DNA of 24,034 nt from Streptomyces virginiae (GTDB lineage: Bacteria; Actinomycetota; Actinomycetes; Streptomycetales; Streptomycetaceae): positions 1-24,034 of the forward strand of contig NZ_JOAK01000050.1 of NCBI RefSeq assembly GCF_000720455.1, in the 5' to 3' direction. Below are positions 1-6,702 of this stretch, piece by piece; position 1 is the stretch's first letter, and every line of letters begins with the position of its first letter. The notes below the pieces were generated by a model, which was not told where the DNA came from, searched no databases, and saw nothing but the letters and a program-made list of their open reading frames with translations. A program made the position numbers and the translations under genes.

Positions 1-111
1 CGCCACCAGCAGGTCTGGAACGACCGCGACACCGCCACCCTCCGCGACAACCGCGGCAACGTCATCGACACCGAGTCCTGGGGCCGCCGCGGACACCAGC
101 ACCGCGGCTGA
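1..111 (+). CDS. Lamin-tail-domain protein, C-terminal end (partial)
   Basis: This is the last 36 codons of a gene that begins before the window; it ends at the TGA at 109-111. The visible tail contains VWNDRDTATLRDNRGNVID followed by a Trp-Gly pair and a basic His/Arg-rich end. The order aromatic residue, DTATLRD, N/D-RG and V-x-D is the typical last strand pair of the bacterial lamin tail domain, a small beta-sandwich found in many short secreted streptomycete proteins. The role of such single-domain proteins is not established. The gene converges on the Old Yellow Enzyme gene and is separated from it by a strong hairpin. The family call rests on a short segment, so it is fairly but not fully secure. 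Confidence 0.72.
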   Translation, partial: RHQQVWNDRDTATLRDNRGNVIDTESWGRRGHQHRG

Positions 112-125
112 CGAACGCGAGGGCG

Positions 126-167
126 TGCCGGGGGTGACGGCGGGACGGGCCCTCGCCGTCACGGGCA
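126..167. terminator. Hairpin terminator between convergent genes
   Basis: GTGACGGCG (134-142) pairs perfectly with CGCCGTCAC (154-162) around an 11-nt loop. An outer TGCC/GGCA pair (126-129 and 164-167) extends the stem after an asymmetric internal loop. It lies between the stop codons of two convergent genes, so it probably serves both strands. There is no T-tract, which is usual for GC-rich actinomycete terminators. Confidence 0.6.
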
Positions 168-177
168 GCCACCCTCC

Positions 178-1242
178 TCAGCGGGTGGGGTAGTCCGTGT
201 AGCCGCGGGCGTCTCCCCCGAAGAAGGTCGACGGGTCGGGGGTGTTGTACGGGCCTTCGGTGCGCAGGCGGTCCGGCAGGTCGGGGTTGGCGAGGAACAG
301 GGCGCCGAAGGCGACGAGGTCGGCGGTGCCGTCCTCGACGAGCGTGAGGGCCCGGTGATCGGTGGGGCCATCGGTCGCCGGGTTCAGCACGAGGAGTCCG
401 GAGAACTGCTTGCGCAGGGCGAGGGTCGTCTCCCGCGCCTCGGGGGCGTACTCCAGCACGTGCAGGTAGGCCAGCCCCAGGCCGTCGATCTCCTTGACCA
501 GCGCCTCGTAGACGGACTGCGGGTCGGGCTCGGAGATGTCGTTGTACGGGTTCCCGGGCGAGACGCGCAGCGCCGTGCGCTCGGCGCCGATCGCGGCGGC
601 GACCGCCTTGACCACCTCGACCGCGAAGCGGATGCGGTTCTCGGCCGGGCCGCCCCACTCGTCGGTGCGCAGGTTCGAGCCGGGTGCCAGGAACTGGTGG
701 ATCAGGTAGCCGTTGGCCCCGTGCAGCTCCACGCCGTCGAAGCCCGCCTCGATGGCGTTGCGGGCGGCCTCGGCGTAGTCGGCGATGGTGGCGCGCACCT
801 CGTCGCCGGCGAGTTCGCGGGGGGTCACGAAGTCCTTCATGCCCTCGCCGGTGAACAGCTGCCCCTGGGGGGTGACCGCCGACGGGGCCACCGGGACGAG
901 TCCGTCGGGCAGCAGCGACGGGTGGCCGATGCGGCCGGAGTGCATCAGCTGGGCGAAGATCCGCCCGCCGGCCGCGTGGACGGAGTCGGTGACCTCGCGC
1001 CAGGCCGCGACCTGTTCGGAGCTGTGCAGGCCGGGGGTGAAGGGGTAGCCCTGTCCGACGACCGAGGGCTGGACGCCCTCGCTGATGATCAGGCCGGCCG
1101 AGGCGCGCTGGGTGTAGTACTCGGCGACGAGCGGGGTGGCGATACCGCCCTCGCCCGCACGGCTGCGGGTCATCGGAGCCAGGGCGATCCGGTTGGACAG
1201 GGTGCTGCCGGCCATGCGGACCGGGTCGAAAGCGCTGGTCAT
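178..1242 (-). CDS. Old Yellow Enzyme family ene-reductase (NemA-like)
   Basis: A 354-residue FMN-dependent oxidoreductase of the Old Yellow Enzyme family. These cytosolic TIM-barrel enzymes use NAD(P)H to reduce activated C=C bonds of electrophiles such as enones, maleimides and nitro compounds. The N-terminus has NRIALAPMTRSRA, the FMN-binding first strand. The substrate-binding pair is visible as HGAN (His174, Asn177), and SPGNPYNDI precedes the C-terminal half of the barrel. The length is normal for the family. Translation starts at an ATG with GAGG seven bases upstream. The gene diverges from a MarR regulator, and a TTGGTCGGCCAA palindrome lies 20 bp before the start codon. This makes regulation by that MarR protein likely. 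The natural substrate cannot be read from sequence. Confidence 0.95.
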   Translation of the reverse strand: MTSAFDPVRMAGSTLSNRIALAPMTRSRAGEGGIATPLVAEYYTQRASAGLIISEGVQPSVVGQGYPFTPGLHSSEQVAAWREVTDSVHAAGGRIFAQLMHSGRIGHPSLLPDGLVPVAPSAVTPQGQLFTGEGMKDFVTPRELAGDEVRATIADYAEAARNAIEAGFDGVELHGANGYLIHQFLAPGSNLRTDEWGGPAENRIRFAVEVVKAVAAAIGAERTALRVSPGNPYNDISEPDPQSVYEALVKEIDGLGLAYLHVLEYAPEARETTLALRKQFSGLLVLNPATDGPTDHRALTLVEDGTADLVAFGALFLANPDLPDRLRTEGPYNTPDPSTFFGGDARGYTDYPTR

Positions 1243-1261
1243 TTTCGCCTCACAGAGATAT

Positions 1262-1273
1262 TTGGTCGGCCAA
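1262..1273. promoter_or_regulatory. Operator-like palindrome, site 1 (oye-proximal)
   Basis: TTGGTCGGCCAA is a 12-bp palindrome with one central mismatch. It lies 20 bp upstream of the Old Yellow Enzyme start codon, within its 5' leader. It shares the half-site TTGGTC with site 2, whose centre is 45 bp away. MarR dimers typically bind palindromes of this size in the intergenic region next to their own gene. Confidence 0.6.
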
Positions 1274-1305
1274 TCAATTGCTTCGGGATGCAGCGTACTC
1301 CATTA

Positions 1306-1319
1306 CTTGGTCGACCAAG
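1306..1319. promoter_or_regulatory. Operator-like palindrome, site 2 (between divergent promoters)
   Basis: CTTGGTCGACCAAG is a perfect 14-bp palindrome. A TAAAAT hexamer at 1321-1326 directly follows it and could be the -10 element of the marR gene, although no good -35 is visible. On the other strand TACGCT (complement of 1293-1298) is a possible -10 for the oye gene. A bound repressor here would block both divergent promoters. Site identity is inferred from symmetry, repetition and location. Confidence 0.68.
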
Positions 1320-1347
1320 GTAAAATCTGGGTGATGGGTAGGATCGA

Positions 1348-1401
1348 CGGAGAACGGCGACGGTCCGGGCGCAGCCCCGCCCACCGGGCCCGCCGTCTCC
1401 G
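1348..1401 (+). promoter_or_regulatory. Extended hairpin in the marR 5' leader
   Basis: CGGAGAACGGCG (1348-1359) pairs with CGCCGTCTCCG (1391-1401) as 11 base pairs with one bulged A. Inside, CGGT and GGGC (1361-1364, 1367-1370) pair with GCCC and ACCG (1379-1386). The structure ends five bases before the Shine-Dalgarno sequence AGGAGG, so it flanks the ribosome site and does not sequester it. It could stabilise or attenuate the transcript. No riboswitch class is recognised. Confidence 0.4.
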
Positions 1402-1420
1402 ACGCAGGAGGAGCGAGCCA

Positions 1421-1963
1421 ATGACCGCGGAAACCGCCCCCGACACGCGCACGCCCCCGCAGTGCGCGGCGGCGCCCGGCGCCGTGCTGGACGGGCCGGT
1501 GAGCCATGCGATCAGCCGGGTTGCCCGGCTCCACCGGATCGCCGCGGGCCGCCTCCTGCGGGACCTGGGGCTGCATCCTGGCCAGGAGTTCCTGATGATG
1601 CACCTGTGGGACACCGGGGCCGTGCGCCAGTCGGAGCTGATCAAGGCGGTCGGGCTCGACCCCTCCACGGTGACCAAGATGCTCCAGCGCCTCGAACAGT
1701 CCGGCCACGTACGGCGCCGCCCCGACCCCGCCGACCGGCGGGCCTCCCTGGTCGAGGCGACGGAGGCGAGCTGCGGGCTGCTCGTCGAGGTCCGCGGGGC
1801 GTGGGGCGAGCTGGAACGCCAGACCCTGGACGGACTGGACGACGCCGAACGCGCCGAGCTGGGCCGCCTGCTGGGCAAGGTGGAGGGTTCCCTGTGCGCG
1901 TCGGTCGTCCGCAACGGCGACGCGGAGTGCGGGACGGCCGGCAAAGGGCCCGTCGGCTGCTGA
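1421..1963 (+). CDS. MarR-family transcriptional regulator
   Basis: A 180-residue winged-helix regulator. The ATG was chosen because AGGAGG (1406-1411) sits at good spacing in front of it. The winged helix occupies about residues 60-115: AVRQSELIKAVGLDPSTVTK forms the helix-turn-helix, and RRPDPADRRASLVEAT is the wing with the DxRR signature of MarR proteins. The flanking helices would form the dimer interface. Five cysteines (15, 118, 159, 170, 180) are present, three in the second half of the protein. A thiol-based electrophile sensor is therefore possible but unproven. The protein probably represses itself and the divergent ene-reductase gene through the palindromes at 1262-1319. MarR/ene-reductase pairs are a common electrophile-response arrangement. 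Confidence 0.92.
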   Translation: MTAETAPDTRTPPQCAAAPGAVLDGPVSHAISRVARLHRIAAGRLLRDLGLHPGQEFLMMHLWDTGAVRQSELIKAVGLDPSTVTKMLQRLEQSGHVRRRPDPADRRASLVEATEASCGLLVEVRGAWGELERQTLDGLDDAERAELGRLLGKVEGSLCASVVRNGDAECGTAGKGPVGC

Positions 1964-2031
1964 GTCGAGCGCCGGGCGACCGCCCCGCGTCACCGCGGCT
2001 CCCGCGCGGCCGAGCCCGGCATGCCCGGCTG

Positions 2032-2049
2032 CGGCGATCGCCGTAGCCT
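2032..2049 (+). promoter_or_regulatory. 12-bp palindrome plus -10 element before the M15 gene
   Basis: CGGCGATCGCCG (2032-2043) is a perfect palindrome that directly abuts TAGCCT (2044-2049), a TANNNT -10 hexamer. Seven bases separate that hexamer from the GTG start at 2057. There is no Shine-Dalgarno sequence, so the transcript would be leaderless. The palindrome could be an operator or could terminate marR. No clear -35 was found. Confidence 0.35.
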
Positions 2050-2056
2050 TTGTCCC

Positions 2057-2734
2057 GTGCGCCACACCACCGCGGCCGCGGCCGTGACGACCGCTCTCTG
2101 CGCGGCCGCACTGGCCTGTTCCACGCAGGCCGCGCCGCCGCGGTCGCCGGCCGGGCCGCCCGACCCGCCGGCCCGGTTCACCGCGCGGGTGACGACCGTG
2201 CCGCAGGAGAAGCTGGGCGCCTCCTACCGGGTGGGCTGCCCGGTCCCGCCGGAGCGGCTCCGGCTGATCCGGATGAACCACCGGGGCTTCGACGGCCGCA
2301 CCCACGTGGGCGAGATGGTCGTCCACGAGAACGCCGTCCGCCCCGTCCTGCACGTCTTCGAGCGGGCCTTCGAGGCCCGGTTCCCGATCCGCCGGATGCG
2401 CGTGATGGCCGAGTACCGCGACGACGCGGAAGCCATGGCCGACGACAACACCTCGGCCTTCAACTGCCGCCCGGTCACCGGCGATCCCCGGCGCCTGTCA
2501 CAGCACGCGTGGGGCGACGCGGTCGACATCAACCCCGCCGAGAATCCGTACGTCGACATCCACGGTGTCGTCCACCCGCCGGACGCCCACGCCCACCTGC
2601 GACGCTCCGTGGCGCGCCCGGGGCAGATCCACCGGGACGACGCGGTCTCCGCGGCCTTCCGCGAGGTGGGCTGGCAGTGGGGCGGCCGCTGGGCCAACCC
2701 GGACTACCAGCACTTCTCCGCCAACGGCGAGTGA
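2057..2734 (+). CDS. Secreted M15-family D-Ala-D-Ala carboxypeptidase-like protein
   Basis: A 225-residue exported zinc peptidase of the M15 (VanY/D-Ala-D-Ala carboxypeptidase-like) fold. The first 25 residues form a signal sequence with hydrophobic core TTALCAAALAC. The Cys in ALAC is a possible but atypical lipid-attachment site, because position -3 is Ala. Zinc ligands are visible in the family motif SQHAWGDAVDIN (His150, Asp157) and in YQHFS (His219), preceded by the typical WQWGGRW. The GTG at 2057 is preferred over the upstream ATG at 2021 because it begins a proper signal peptide and has a -10 element seven bases upstream. The likely substrate is peptidoglycan stem peptide outside the membrane. 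The LCP cell-wall gene follows on the same strand. Confidence 0.85.
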   Translation: MRHTTAAAAVTTALCAAALACSTQAAPPRSPAGPPDPPARFTARVTTVPQEKLGASYRVGCPVPPERLRLIRMNHRGFDGRTHVGEMVVHENAVRPVLHVFERAFEARFPIRRMRVMAEYRDDAEAMADDNTSAFNCRPVTGDPRRLSQHAWGDAVDINPAENPYVDIHGVVHPPDAHAHLRRSVARPGQIHRDDAVSAAFREVGWQWGGRWANPDYQHFSANGE

Positions 2735-2774
2735 GCGCCGGGCCCGCCGCGCGGGTGACACCGGCGTGTACACG

Positions 2775-2803
2775 ACGACCCCTCCCCCGGGTACCCCTAC
2801 AGT
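2775..2803 (+). promoter_or_regulatory. Possible promoter for the LCP gene
   Basis: ACGACC (2775-2780) and TACAGT (2798-2803) are separated by 17 bp and lie about 40 bp before the TTG start. The -10 fits TANNNT, while the -35 matches only the GAC core. The bases after it (2804-2830) are unusually AT-rich for this window. Confidence 0.3.
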
Positions 2804-2843
2804 CACCTTTTGTGATTGTTCGACCAGTCTGAGGGGATTCGCG

Positions 2844-4175
2844 TTGCGTCGACTCGCCGTTTCTCTCGCCTGCGTGACCGCCCTCTCCTGCGGCGCCCTC
2901 GTCGGCCCGCAGGCCGTATCGGCCCAGACCGCGGCCGCGGCGGGCGGCGGACGGGGCACCAACATCCTGATCGTGGGCATCGACAGCCGCGCGGGGCTCT
3001 CGGCCGCCGAGAAGAACCGCCTCCACGTGGGCGGGAAAGGGTGCAACTGCACCGACGTCATGATGCTCGTGCACCTGTCCGAGGACGGGCACCGGGCGAG
3101 CGTCGTCTCCATCCCGCGCGACTCCTACGTCGAATACGCCGGCACCACCGTCCCCGCGCGCAGCGGCAAGATCAACGGTGCGTTCGCCCTCGGCGGCGGC
3201 CCGCTCACGGTCGCCACCGTCGAGAAGGCCACCGGCCTCCACGTCGACCACTACCTGGAGACCGATTTCACCGGCTTCGAACGGACCGTCGACAACCTCG
3301 GCGGCGCGACCGTGTGCACGGACCGGCCGCTGAAGGACGAGAACTCCGGCCTGGACATCGGGGCCGGCCGCCACCACACCGACGGCAACCGGACCTTGCG
3401 CTACGTCCGGGCCCGGCACGTCAATCTCCGGCCCGGCGATCTGGGCCGCGTCCGCCGCCAGCAGCGCGTGGTCAACGACCTGCTGGCCCGTCTCACCGTC
3501 GAGGGCGCCCTGGCCAGCCCGCTGCGCACGGCACGGACCGTCCGCACCCTGCTGAAGACCGTTCGCACCGGCGACCGGACGGGCCCGGGCGACCTGATCC
3601 GCATCGGCTGGACGCTCGGCCGGCTGCGGGCGGACCGGACCGAGTTCGCCACCGTACCGATCCGGCTCTTCGACCACCGCGTGCCGGGCGTGGGGTCCAC
3701 CCTGGTGTGGCACGAGGCCCGGTCCGCCGCGTTGTGGCAGGCCCTGGGGGCGGACCGGCCGATCACCGGCGACACCCGGATCCAGCCCGTCGCGCAGACT
3801 CCGGCGCCGACCAACCCCGAGGCCATCGGGGTCCGCGTGGACGACGCCACCGTGGCCGCGGCCCTGAGCCGCAACGGCTTCGTCGTCACCGACACCTCCC
3901 CGTCGGCGCCGCTCGTGCGGCCCGCGGGCCCGCCGGTCATCCGGTACGCCCCGGGCCAGGAGGAGCACGCGGCGACCCTCGCGGCCGCGCTGCCCGGCTC
4001 CCGGCTGGAGGCCGTCGCCGGCCACGACGCGCTCTTCGACGTCGCGGTCGGCACGGAACCCGTTCCGGTCAGAACGGTCACCTACGACCGCAACATCGCC
4101 GACGGCGCGCCGGTGACCGGCGACAGCCTGCGCTGCGCCGAGCCACCGCGAGCGGTGCCGGCGGTCCGGTCGTGA
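2844..4175 (+). CDS. LytR-CpsA-Psr (LCP) family cell-wall glycopolymer ligase
   Basis: A 443-residue exported protein of the LCP family. These enzymes transfer undecaprenyl-phosphate-linked glycopolymers such as teichoic or teichulosonic acids onto peptidoglycan at the outer membrane face. The TTG start is supported by GAGGGG seven bases upstream and by the signal peptide that begins there (residues 1-28, ending VSAQ). The LCP domain covers roughly residues 38-215: NILIVGIDSR (Asp47, Arg49), TDVMMLVHL (Asp71), SIPRDSYV (Arg92, Asp93), KINGAFALGGG, and a basic RxxxQQ helix near 205. A C-terminal LytR_C-type region (about 330-420) follows. A CxC pair (Cys67, Cys69) just before the catalytic Asp is unusual in LCP proteins generally. 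The protein has no transmembrane anchor beyond the signal peptide. Confidence 0.92.
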   Translation: MRRLAVSLACVTALSCGALVGPQAVSAQTAAAAGGGRGTNILIVGIDSRAGLSAAEKNRLHVGGKGCNCTDVMMLVHLSEDGHRASVVSIPRDSYVEYAGTTVPARSGKINGAFALGGGPLTVATVEKATGLHVDHYLETDFTGFERTVDNLGGATVCTDRPLKDENSGLDIGAGRHHTDGNRTLRYVRARHVNLRPGDLGRVRRQQRVVNDLLARLTVEGALASPLRTARTVRTLLKTVRTGDRTGPGDLIRIGWTLGRLRADRTEFATVPIRLFDHRVPGVGSTLVWHEARSAALWQALGADRPITGDTRIQPVAQTPAPTNPEAIGVRVDDATVAAALSRNGFVVTDTSPSAPLVRPAGPPVIRYAPGQEEHAATLAAALPGSRLEAVAGHDALFDVAVGTEPVPVRTVTYDRNIADGAPVTGDSLRCAEPPRAVPAVRS

Positions 4176-4196
4176 CGCGGGTTCGGAAGATGGGTG

Positions 4197-4219
4197 CCGG
4201 CCCCGATGTGCGGGGCCGG
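4197..4219 (+). terminator. Hairpin terminator after the LCP gene
   Basis: CCGGCCCCG (4197-4205) and CGGGGCCGG (4211-4219) form a perfect 9-bp stem with a 5-nt loop, 21 bases after the LCP stop codon. No T-tract follows. Confidence 0.6.
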
Positions 4220-4392
4220 AACCCCGGGTGATGGTGGGGTGGAGGAACATTCCCGTTGCGGGCGGGGCGTGGTGCCGGCGCGTGAGCGCTCGTGCCTTCA
4301 CCTCCGGCCCCAACGGGCCGTGCAGGTGACGGTGTTGTCCGTACGGAGGCCCTCCGGCGGGAGGGGTGCGTTCGGGCACGAGAGGAGCGGCC

Positions 4393-4653
4393 ATGCCCCA
4401 CCGGGACGACGAGACCCACCTCGCACGGGCCGGGCACGCACACCGCCGTCCGCGCTCCGGGCGCCCGCCCGGCCGGGACCGGCCCGGCCGGCCGGGGGCA
4501 CTGCTGGCGCTCGCCCTGACCGCCGCCCTCGCCGCGGCCGTCGCCGGCGCCGTCCTGCCGCACGGCCTGCTCCTCGCGGCCGGCCTGATCGCGGCCGCGG
4601 TGGCGGTGATCCGCTCCGGCGCGCCCGGCCGGGACCGTGAACGGCTGCCGTGA
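4393..4653 (+). CDS. Small hypothetical membrane protein
   Basis: An 86-residue reading frame starting at ATG 4393 with a purine-rich GAGAGGAG ribosome site nine or so bases upstream. The first 42 residues are polar and rich in Arg, His, Pro and Gly. Residues 43-78 are almost entirely Leu, Ala, Val and Gly, interrupted by a Pro-His, which would form two short membrane helices (ALLALALTAALAAAVAGAV and LLLAAGLIAAAVAVI). A basic tail closes the protein. No family is recognised. It stands alone between two terminator hairpins, which together with its ribosome site supports a real monocistronic gene. In GC-rich DNA, a chance frame with this composition cannot be excluded. Confidence 0.55.
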   Translation: MPHRDDETHLARAGHAHRRPRSGRPPGRDRPGRPGALLALALTAALAAAVAGAVLPHGLLLAAGLIAAAVAVIRSGAPGRDRERLP

Positions 4654-4677
4654 GACGGGACGGCGCGGACCCTGCCG

Positions 4678-4696
4678 GGCCGTGTCCTTCACGGCC
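4678..4696. terminator. Bidirectional hairpin between convergent genes
   Basis: GGCCGTG (4678-4684) and CACGGCC (4690-4696) form a perfect 7-bp stem with loop TCCTT. It overlaps the last base of the antiporter stop codon (4696-4698) and lies 25 bases after the stop of the small membrane protein gene. Confidence 0.5.
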
Positions 4697-5928
4697 TAGC
4701 GTTCCCGGGAGGCCGGTTCCGGCAGGGCCGCGGCGGCGTCCGGCACCGGGTCGGCGGACCGGCCGCCGGGGCTGCGGCGCTCGGCGAACCAGGCCGCGAG
4801 GGGCTGGGTGTAGCGGGCGGTGAGCGGGCCGATGACGACCAGGATGAGGACGTAGGCGGTGGCGAGGGGGCCCAGCGCCGGTTCGATGCCGGCGGTGACG
4901 GCGAGACCGGCGATGACGATGGAGAACTCGCCGCGGGCCACGAGCGTGCCGCCGGCCCGCCAGCGGCCCTTGACTCCGATGCCCGCCCGCCTGGCGGCCC
5001 AGTAGCCGGTGGCGATCTTCGTACCGGCGGTGACCAGCGCGAGCGCGAGGGCGGGGAGCAGGACCGGCGGGATGCTCGCCGGGTCGGTGTGCAGGCCGAA
5101 GAACACGAAGAACACGGCGGCGAACAGGTCGCGCAGCGGGCTGAGCAGCGTGTGGGTGCCCTCGGCGACCTCACCGGACAGGGCGATTCCGACCAGGAAC
5201 GCCCCGACGGCGGCGGAGACCTGGAGCTGCTGGGCGATGCCCGCCACCAGCAGTGTCAGGCCGAGGACCACGAGCAGCAGCTTCTCCGGGTCGTCGCTGG
5301 AGACGAAGCGGGAGATGAGCCGGCCGTAGCGGACGGCGACGAACAGCACGGCGCCCGCGACACCGAGGGCGATGGCCAGCGTGAGGCTGCCCGCCGCCAG
5401 GCTCACCCCGGCGAGGAGGGCGGTGATGATCGGGAGGTAGACGGCCATGGCGAGGTCTTCGAGGACCAGGATGCTGAGGATGACCGGGGTTTCGCGGTTT
5501 CCGAGCCGGCCGAGGTCGCCCATGACCTTGGCGATGACGCCGGAGGATGAGATCCAGGTGACGCCGGCGAGGACGACGGCGGCGACCGGCCCCCATCCGA
5601 GGAGCAGGGCCGCGGCGGCGCCGGGCAGGGCGTTGAGGGTGAAGTCGACGATCCCCGCGGGGTACTGGGTCTTGAGGTTGGAGACGAGGTCGCTGGCGGT
5701 GTACTCCAGACCCAGCATCAGCAGCAGGAGGATGACGCCGATCTCGGCACCGATGGCGACGAACTCCTCGCTCGCCCCCAGCGGGAGGAGACCACCGGTA
5801 CCGAAGGCGAGACCGGCGAGCAGGTACAGGGGAATGGGCGAGAACTTCAGCCGGCCCGCGACCCGGCCCAGCAGGCCCAGTCCGAGGATGATCGCTCCGA
5901 ACTCGATGAGGAAGACGGCAGAATGCAC
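4696..5928 (-). CDS. CPA2-family cation/proton antiporter (KhtU/Kef-like)
   Basis: A 410-residue integral membrane antiporter of the monovalent cation:proton antiporter-2 family, with about twelve hydrophobic segments from residue 5 onward. Family features include EIGVILLLLMLGLEY (about 62-76), the SSSGVIAKV loop, and VLEDLAMAVYLP (about 155-166) with the acidic pair expected in the transport core. It lacks the C-terminal RCK/TrkA-N domain of KefB/KefC. That matches KhtU-type proteins, which use a separate regulatory subunit. Such a subunit lies immediately upstream, with only four bases between its stop and this GTG start, and GGGAG serves as ribosome site. It likely exports K+ or other monovalent cations in exchange for protons. 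The ion cannot be fixed from sequence. Confidence 0.92.
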   Translation of the reverse strand: MHSAVFLIEFGAIILGLGLLGRVAGRLKFSPIPLYLLAGLAFGTGGLLPLGASEEFVAIGAEIGVILLLLMLGLEYTASDLVSNLKTQYPAGIVDFTLNALPGAAAALLLGWGPVAAVVLAGVTWISSSGVIAKVMGDLGRLGNRETPVILSILVLEDLAMAVYLPIITALLAGVSLAAGSLTLAIALGVAGAVLFVAVRYGRLISRFVSSDDPEKLLLVVLGLTLLVAGIAQQLQVSAAVGAFLVGIALSGEVAEGTHTLLSPLRDLFAAVFFVFFGLHTDPASIPPVLLPALALALVTAGTKIATGYWAARRAGIGVKGRWRAGGTLVARGEFSIVIAGLAVTAGIEPALGPLATAYVLILVVIGPLTARYTQPLAAWFAERRSPGGRSADPVPDAAAALPEPASRER

Positions 5929-5932
5929 GCGA

Positions 5933-6418
5933 TCACTCCCGACCGAGTATCTCGGCGGCGGCGTCCACGCCTTCGCGGGTGCCGATCAGGATGAGGGTGT
6001 CCCCGCCGGCGAGGCGGAAGTCGGGGGCCGGGGAGGGGCGGGCCTCGGCCCGTCGCAGCACCGCCACGATCGAGACGCCCGTCTCGGTGCGCATCCTCGT
6101 CTCGCCGAGGAGGCGGCCGTTCCAGTGCGAGTGCGCGGAGAGTTCGACGCGCTCGGCGACCAGGCCGAGGTCGGTGGTGTGCAGGAGGCTGGGGCTGTGG
6201 TGCGCCGGCATCAGGGCGTCGATCAGCGAGGTCGTCTCCGCTCCCGTCAGGTGCAGCGATTCGGCGCAGGCGTCGGGATCGTCCGCCCGGTACAGGCTGA
6301 CCGTGCGGGTGCCGTCCCGGTGTGCGATGACCGACAGGTTGCGGTGTTCGCGGGTGGTGAGGTCGTACTGGACGCCGATGCCGGGCAGCGGCGTCGTACG
6401 CATCCGTGGAGCAGGCAC
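5933..6418 (-). CDS. Antiporter regulatory subunit with TrkA_C domain (KhtT-like)
   Basis: A 161-residue cytosolic subunit. The N-terminal half has PLPGIGVQYDL and LSVIAHRDG, typical of KhtT-type proteins. The C-terminal half (about 85-160) is a TrkA_C/RCK_C domain: VAERVELSAHSHWNGRLLGE, then FRLAGGDTLILIGTREGVDA. This domain binds a ligand such as a nucleotide and gates the partner channel or antiporter. The GTG at 6418 was chosen because GAGGGGG lies about eight bases before it. The internal ATG at 6403 has no ribosome site but would begin closer to the conserved PLPGIG. The gene is first in a two-gene operon with the antiporter and diverges from the sensor kinase gene across 284 bp. Confidence 0.9.
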   Translation of the reverse strand: MPAPRMRTTPLPGIGVQYDLTTREHRNLSVIAHRDGTRTVSLYRADDPDACAESLHLTGAETTSLIDALMPAHHSPSLLHTTDLGLVAERVELSAHSHWNGRLLGETRMRTETGVSIVAVLRRAEARPSPAPDFRLAGGDTLILIGTREGVDAAAEILGRE

Positions 6419-6655
6419 AGCCCATCCCCCTCGTGTCGTGAGCCTTGTGACGGTGGTGCGGCACGCGGCGGGTCCAGGCAGGCGGAACCGGCGCGGCGGG
6501 GCCCATGCTGCCATGTTTGCCATGCCCGGAATATGGGTGTCGGCACGGATGGACAGGGGCCCGGCCGGCTGGTGAGGATGGGGCGGGGAAGTGGGCTCCG
6601 CCGCAGGTCAGAGCGTGCCGGATGGGACCGGCGGGCGAAGTCGGGGATCATGGAC

Positions 6656-6674
6656 GGGATGGGACGGGGACGGG
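6656..6674 (+). other. G-quadruplex motif in the sensor-kinase leader
   Basis: Four G tracts, GGG, GGG, GGGG and GGG, begin at 6656, 6661, 6666 and 6672 and are separated by loops of two bases each (AT, AC, AC). This fits the canonical intramolecular quadruplex pattern with very short loops. It lies on the coding strand 28 bases before the kinase start codon and 15 bases before its Shine-Dalgarno sequence. Folding would occur in the mRNA leader or the non-template DNA. Confidence 0.5.
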
Positions 6675-6702
6675 AGGCAGCGGGCCGGAAAGGGGCGTGG
6701 CC

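Noticed and set aside
1136..1420. Upstream extension of the MarR reading frame into the oye gene
   Set aside because: The extension overlaps both operators and the oye coding region. AGGAGG in front of ATG 1421 and the MarR family's normal length favour the shorter protein.
2026..2045. Direct repeat of GCCCGGC and the palindrome near 2032 as an insertion-sequence end or attachment site
   Set aside because: There is no transposase, integrase or matching second end. The palindrome is more simply a regulatory or terminator element.
2529..4394. Long minus-strand frame opposite the LCP gene
   Set aside because: It has no recognisable domain, is Arg/Gly/Ala-rich and lies fully opposite a well-supported LCP gene with signal peptide and catalytic motifs.
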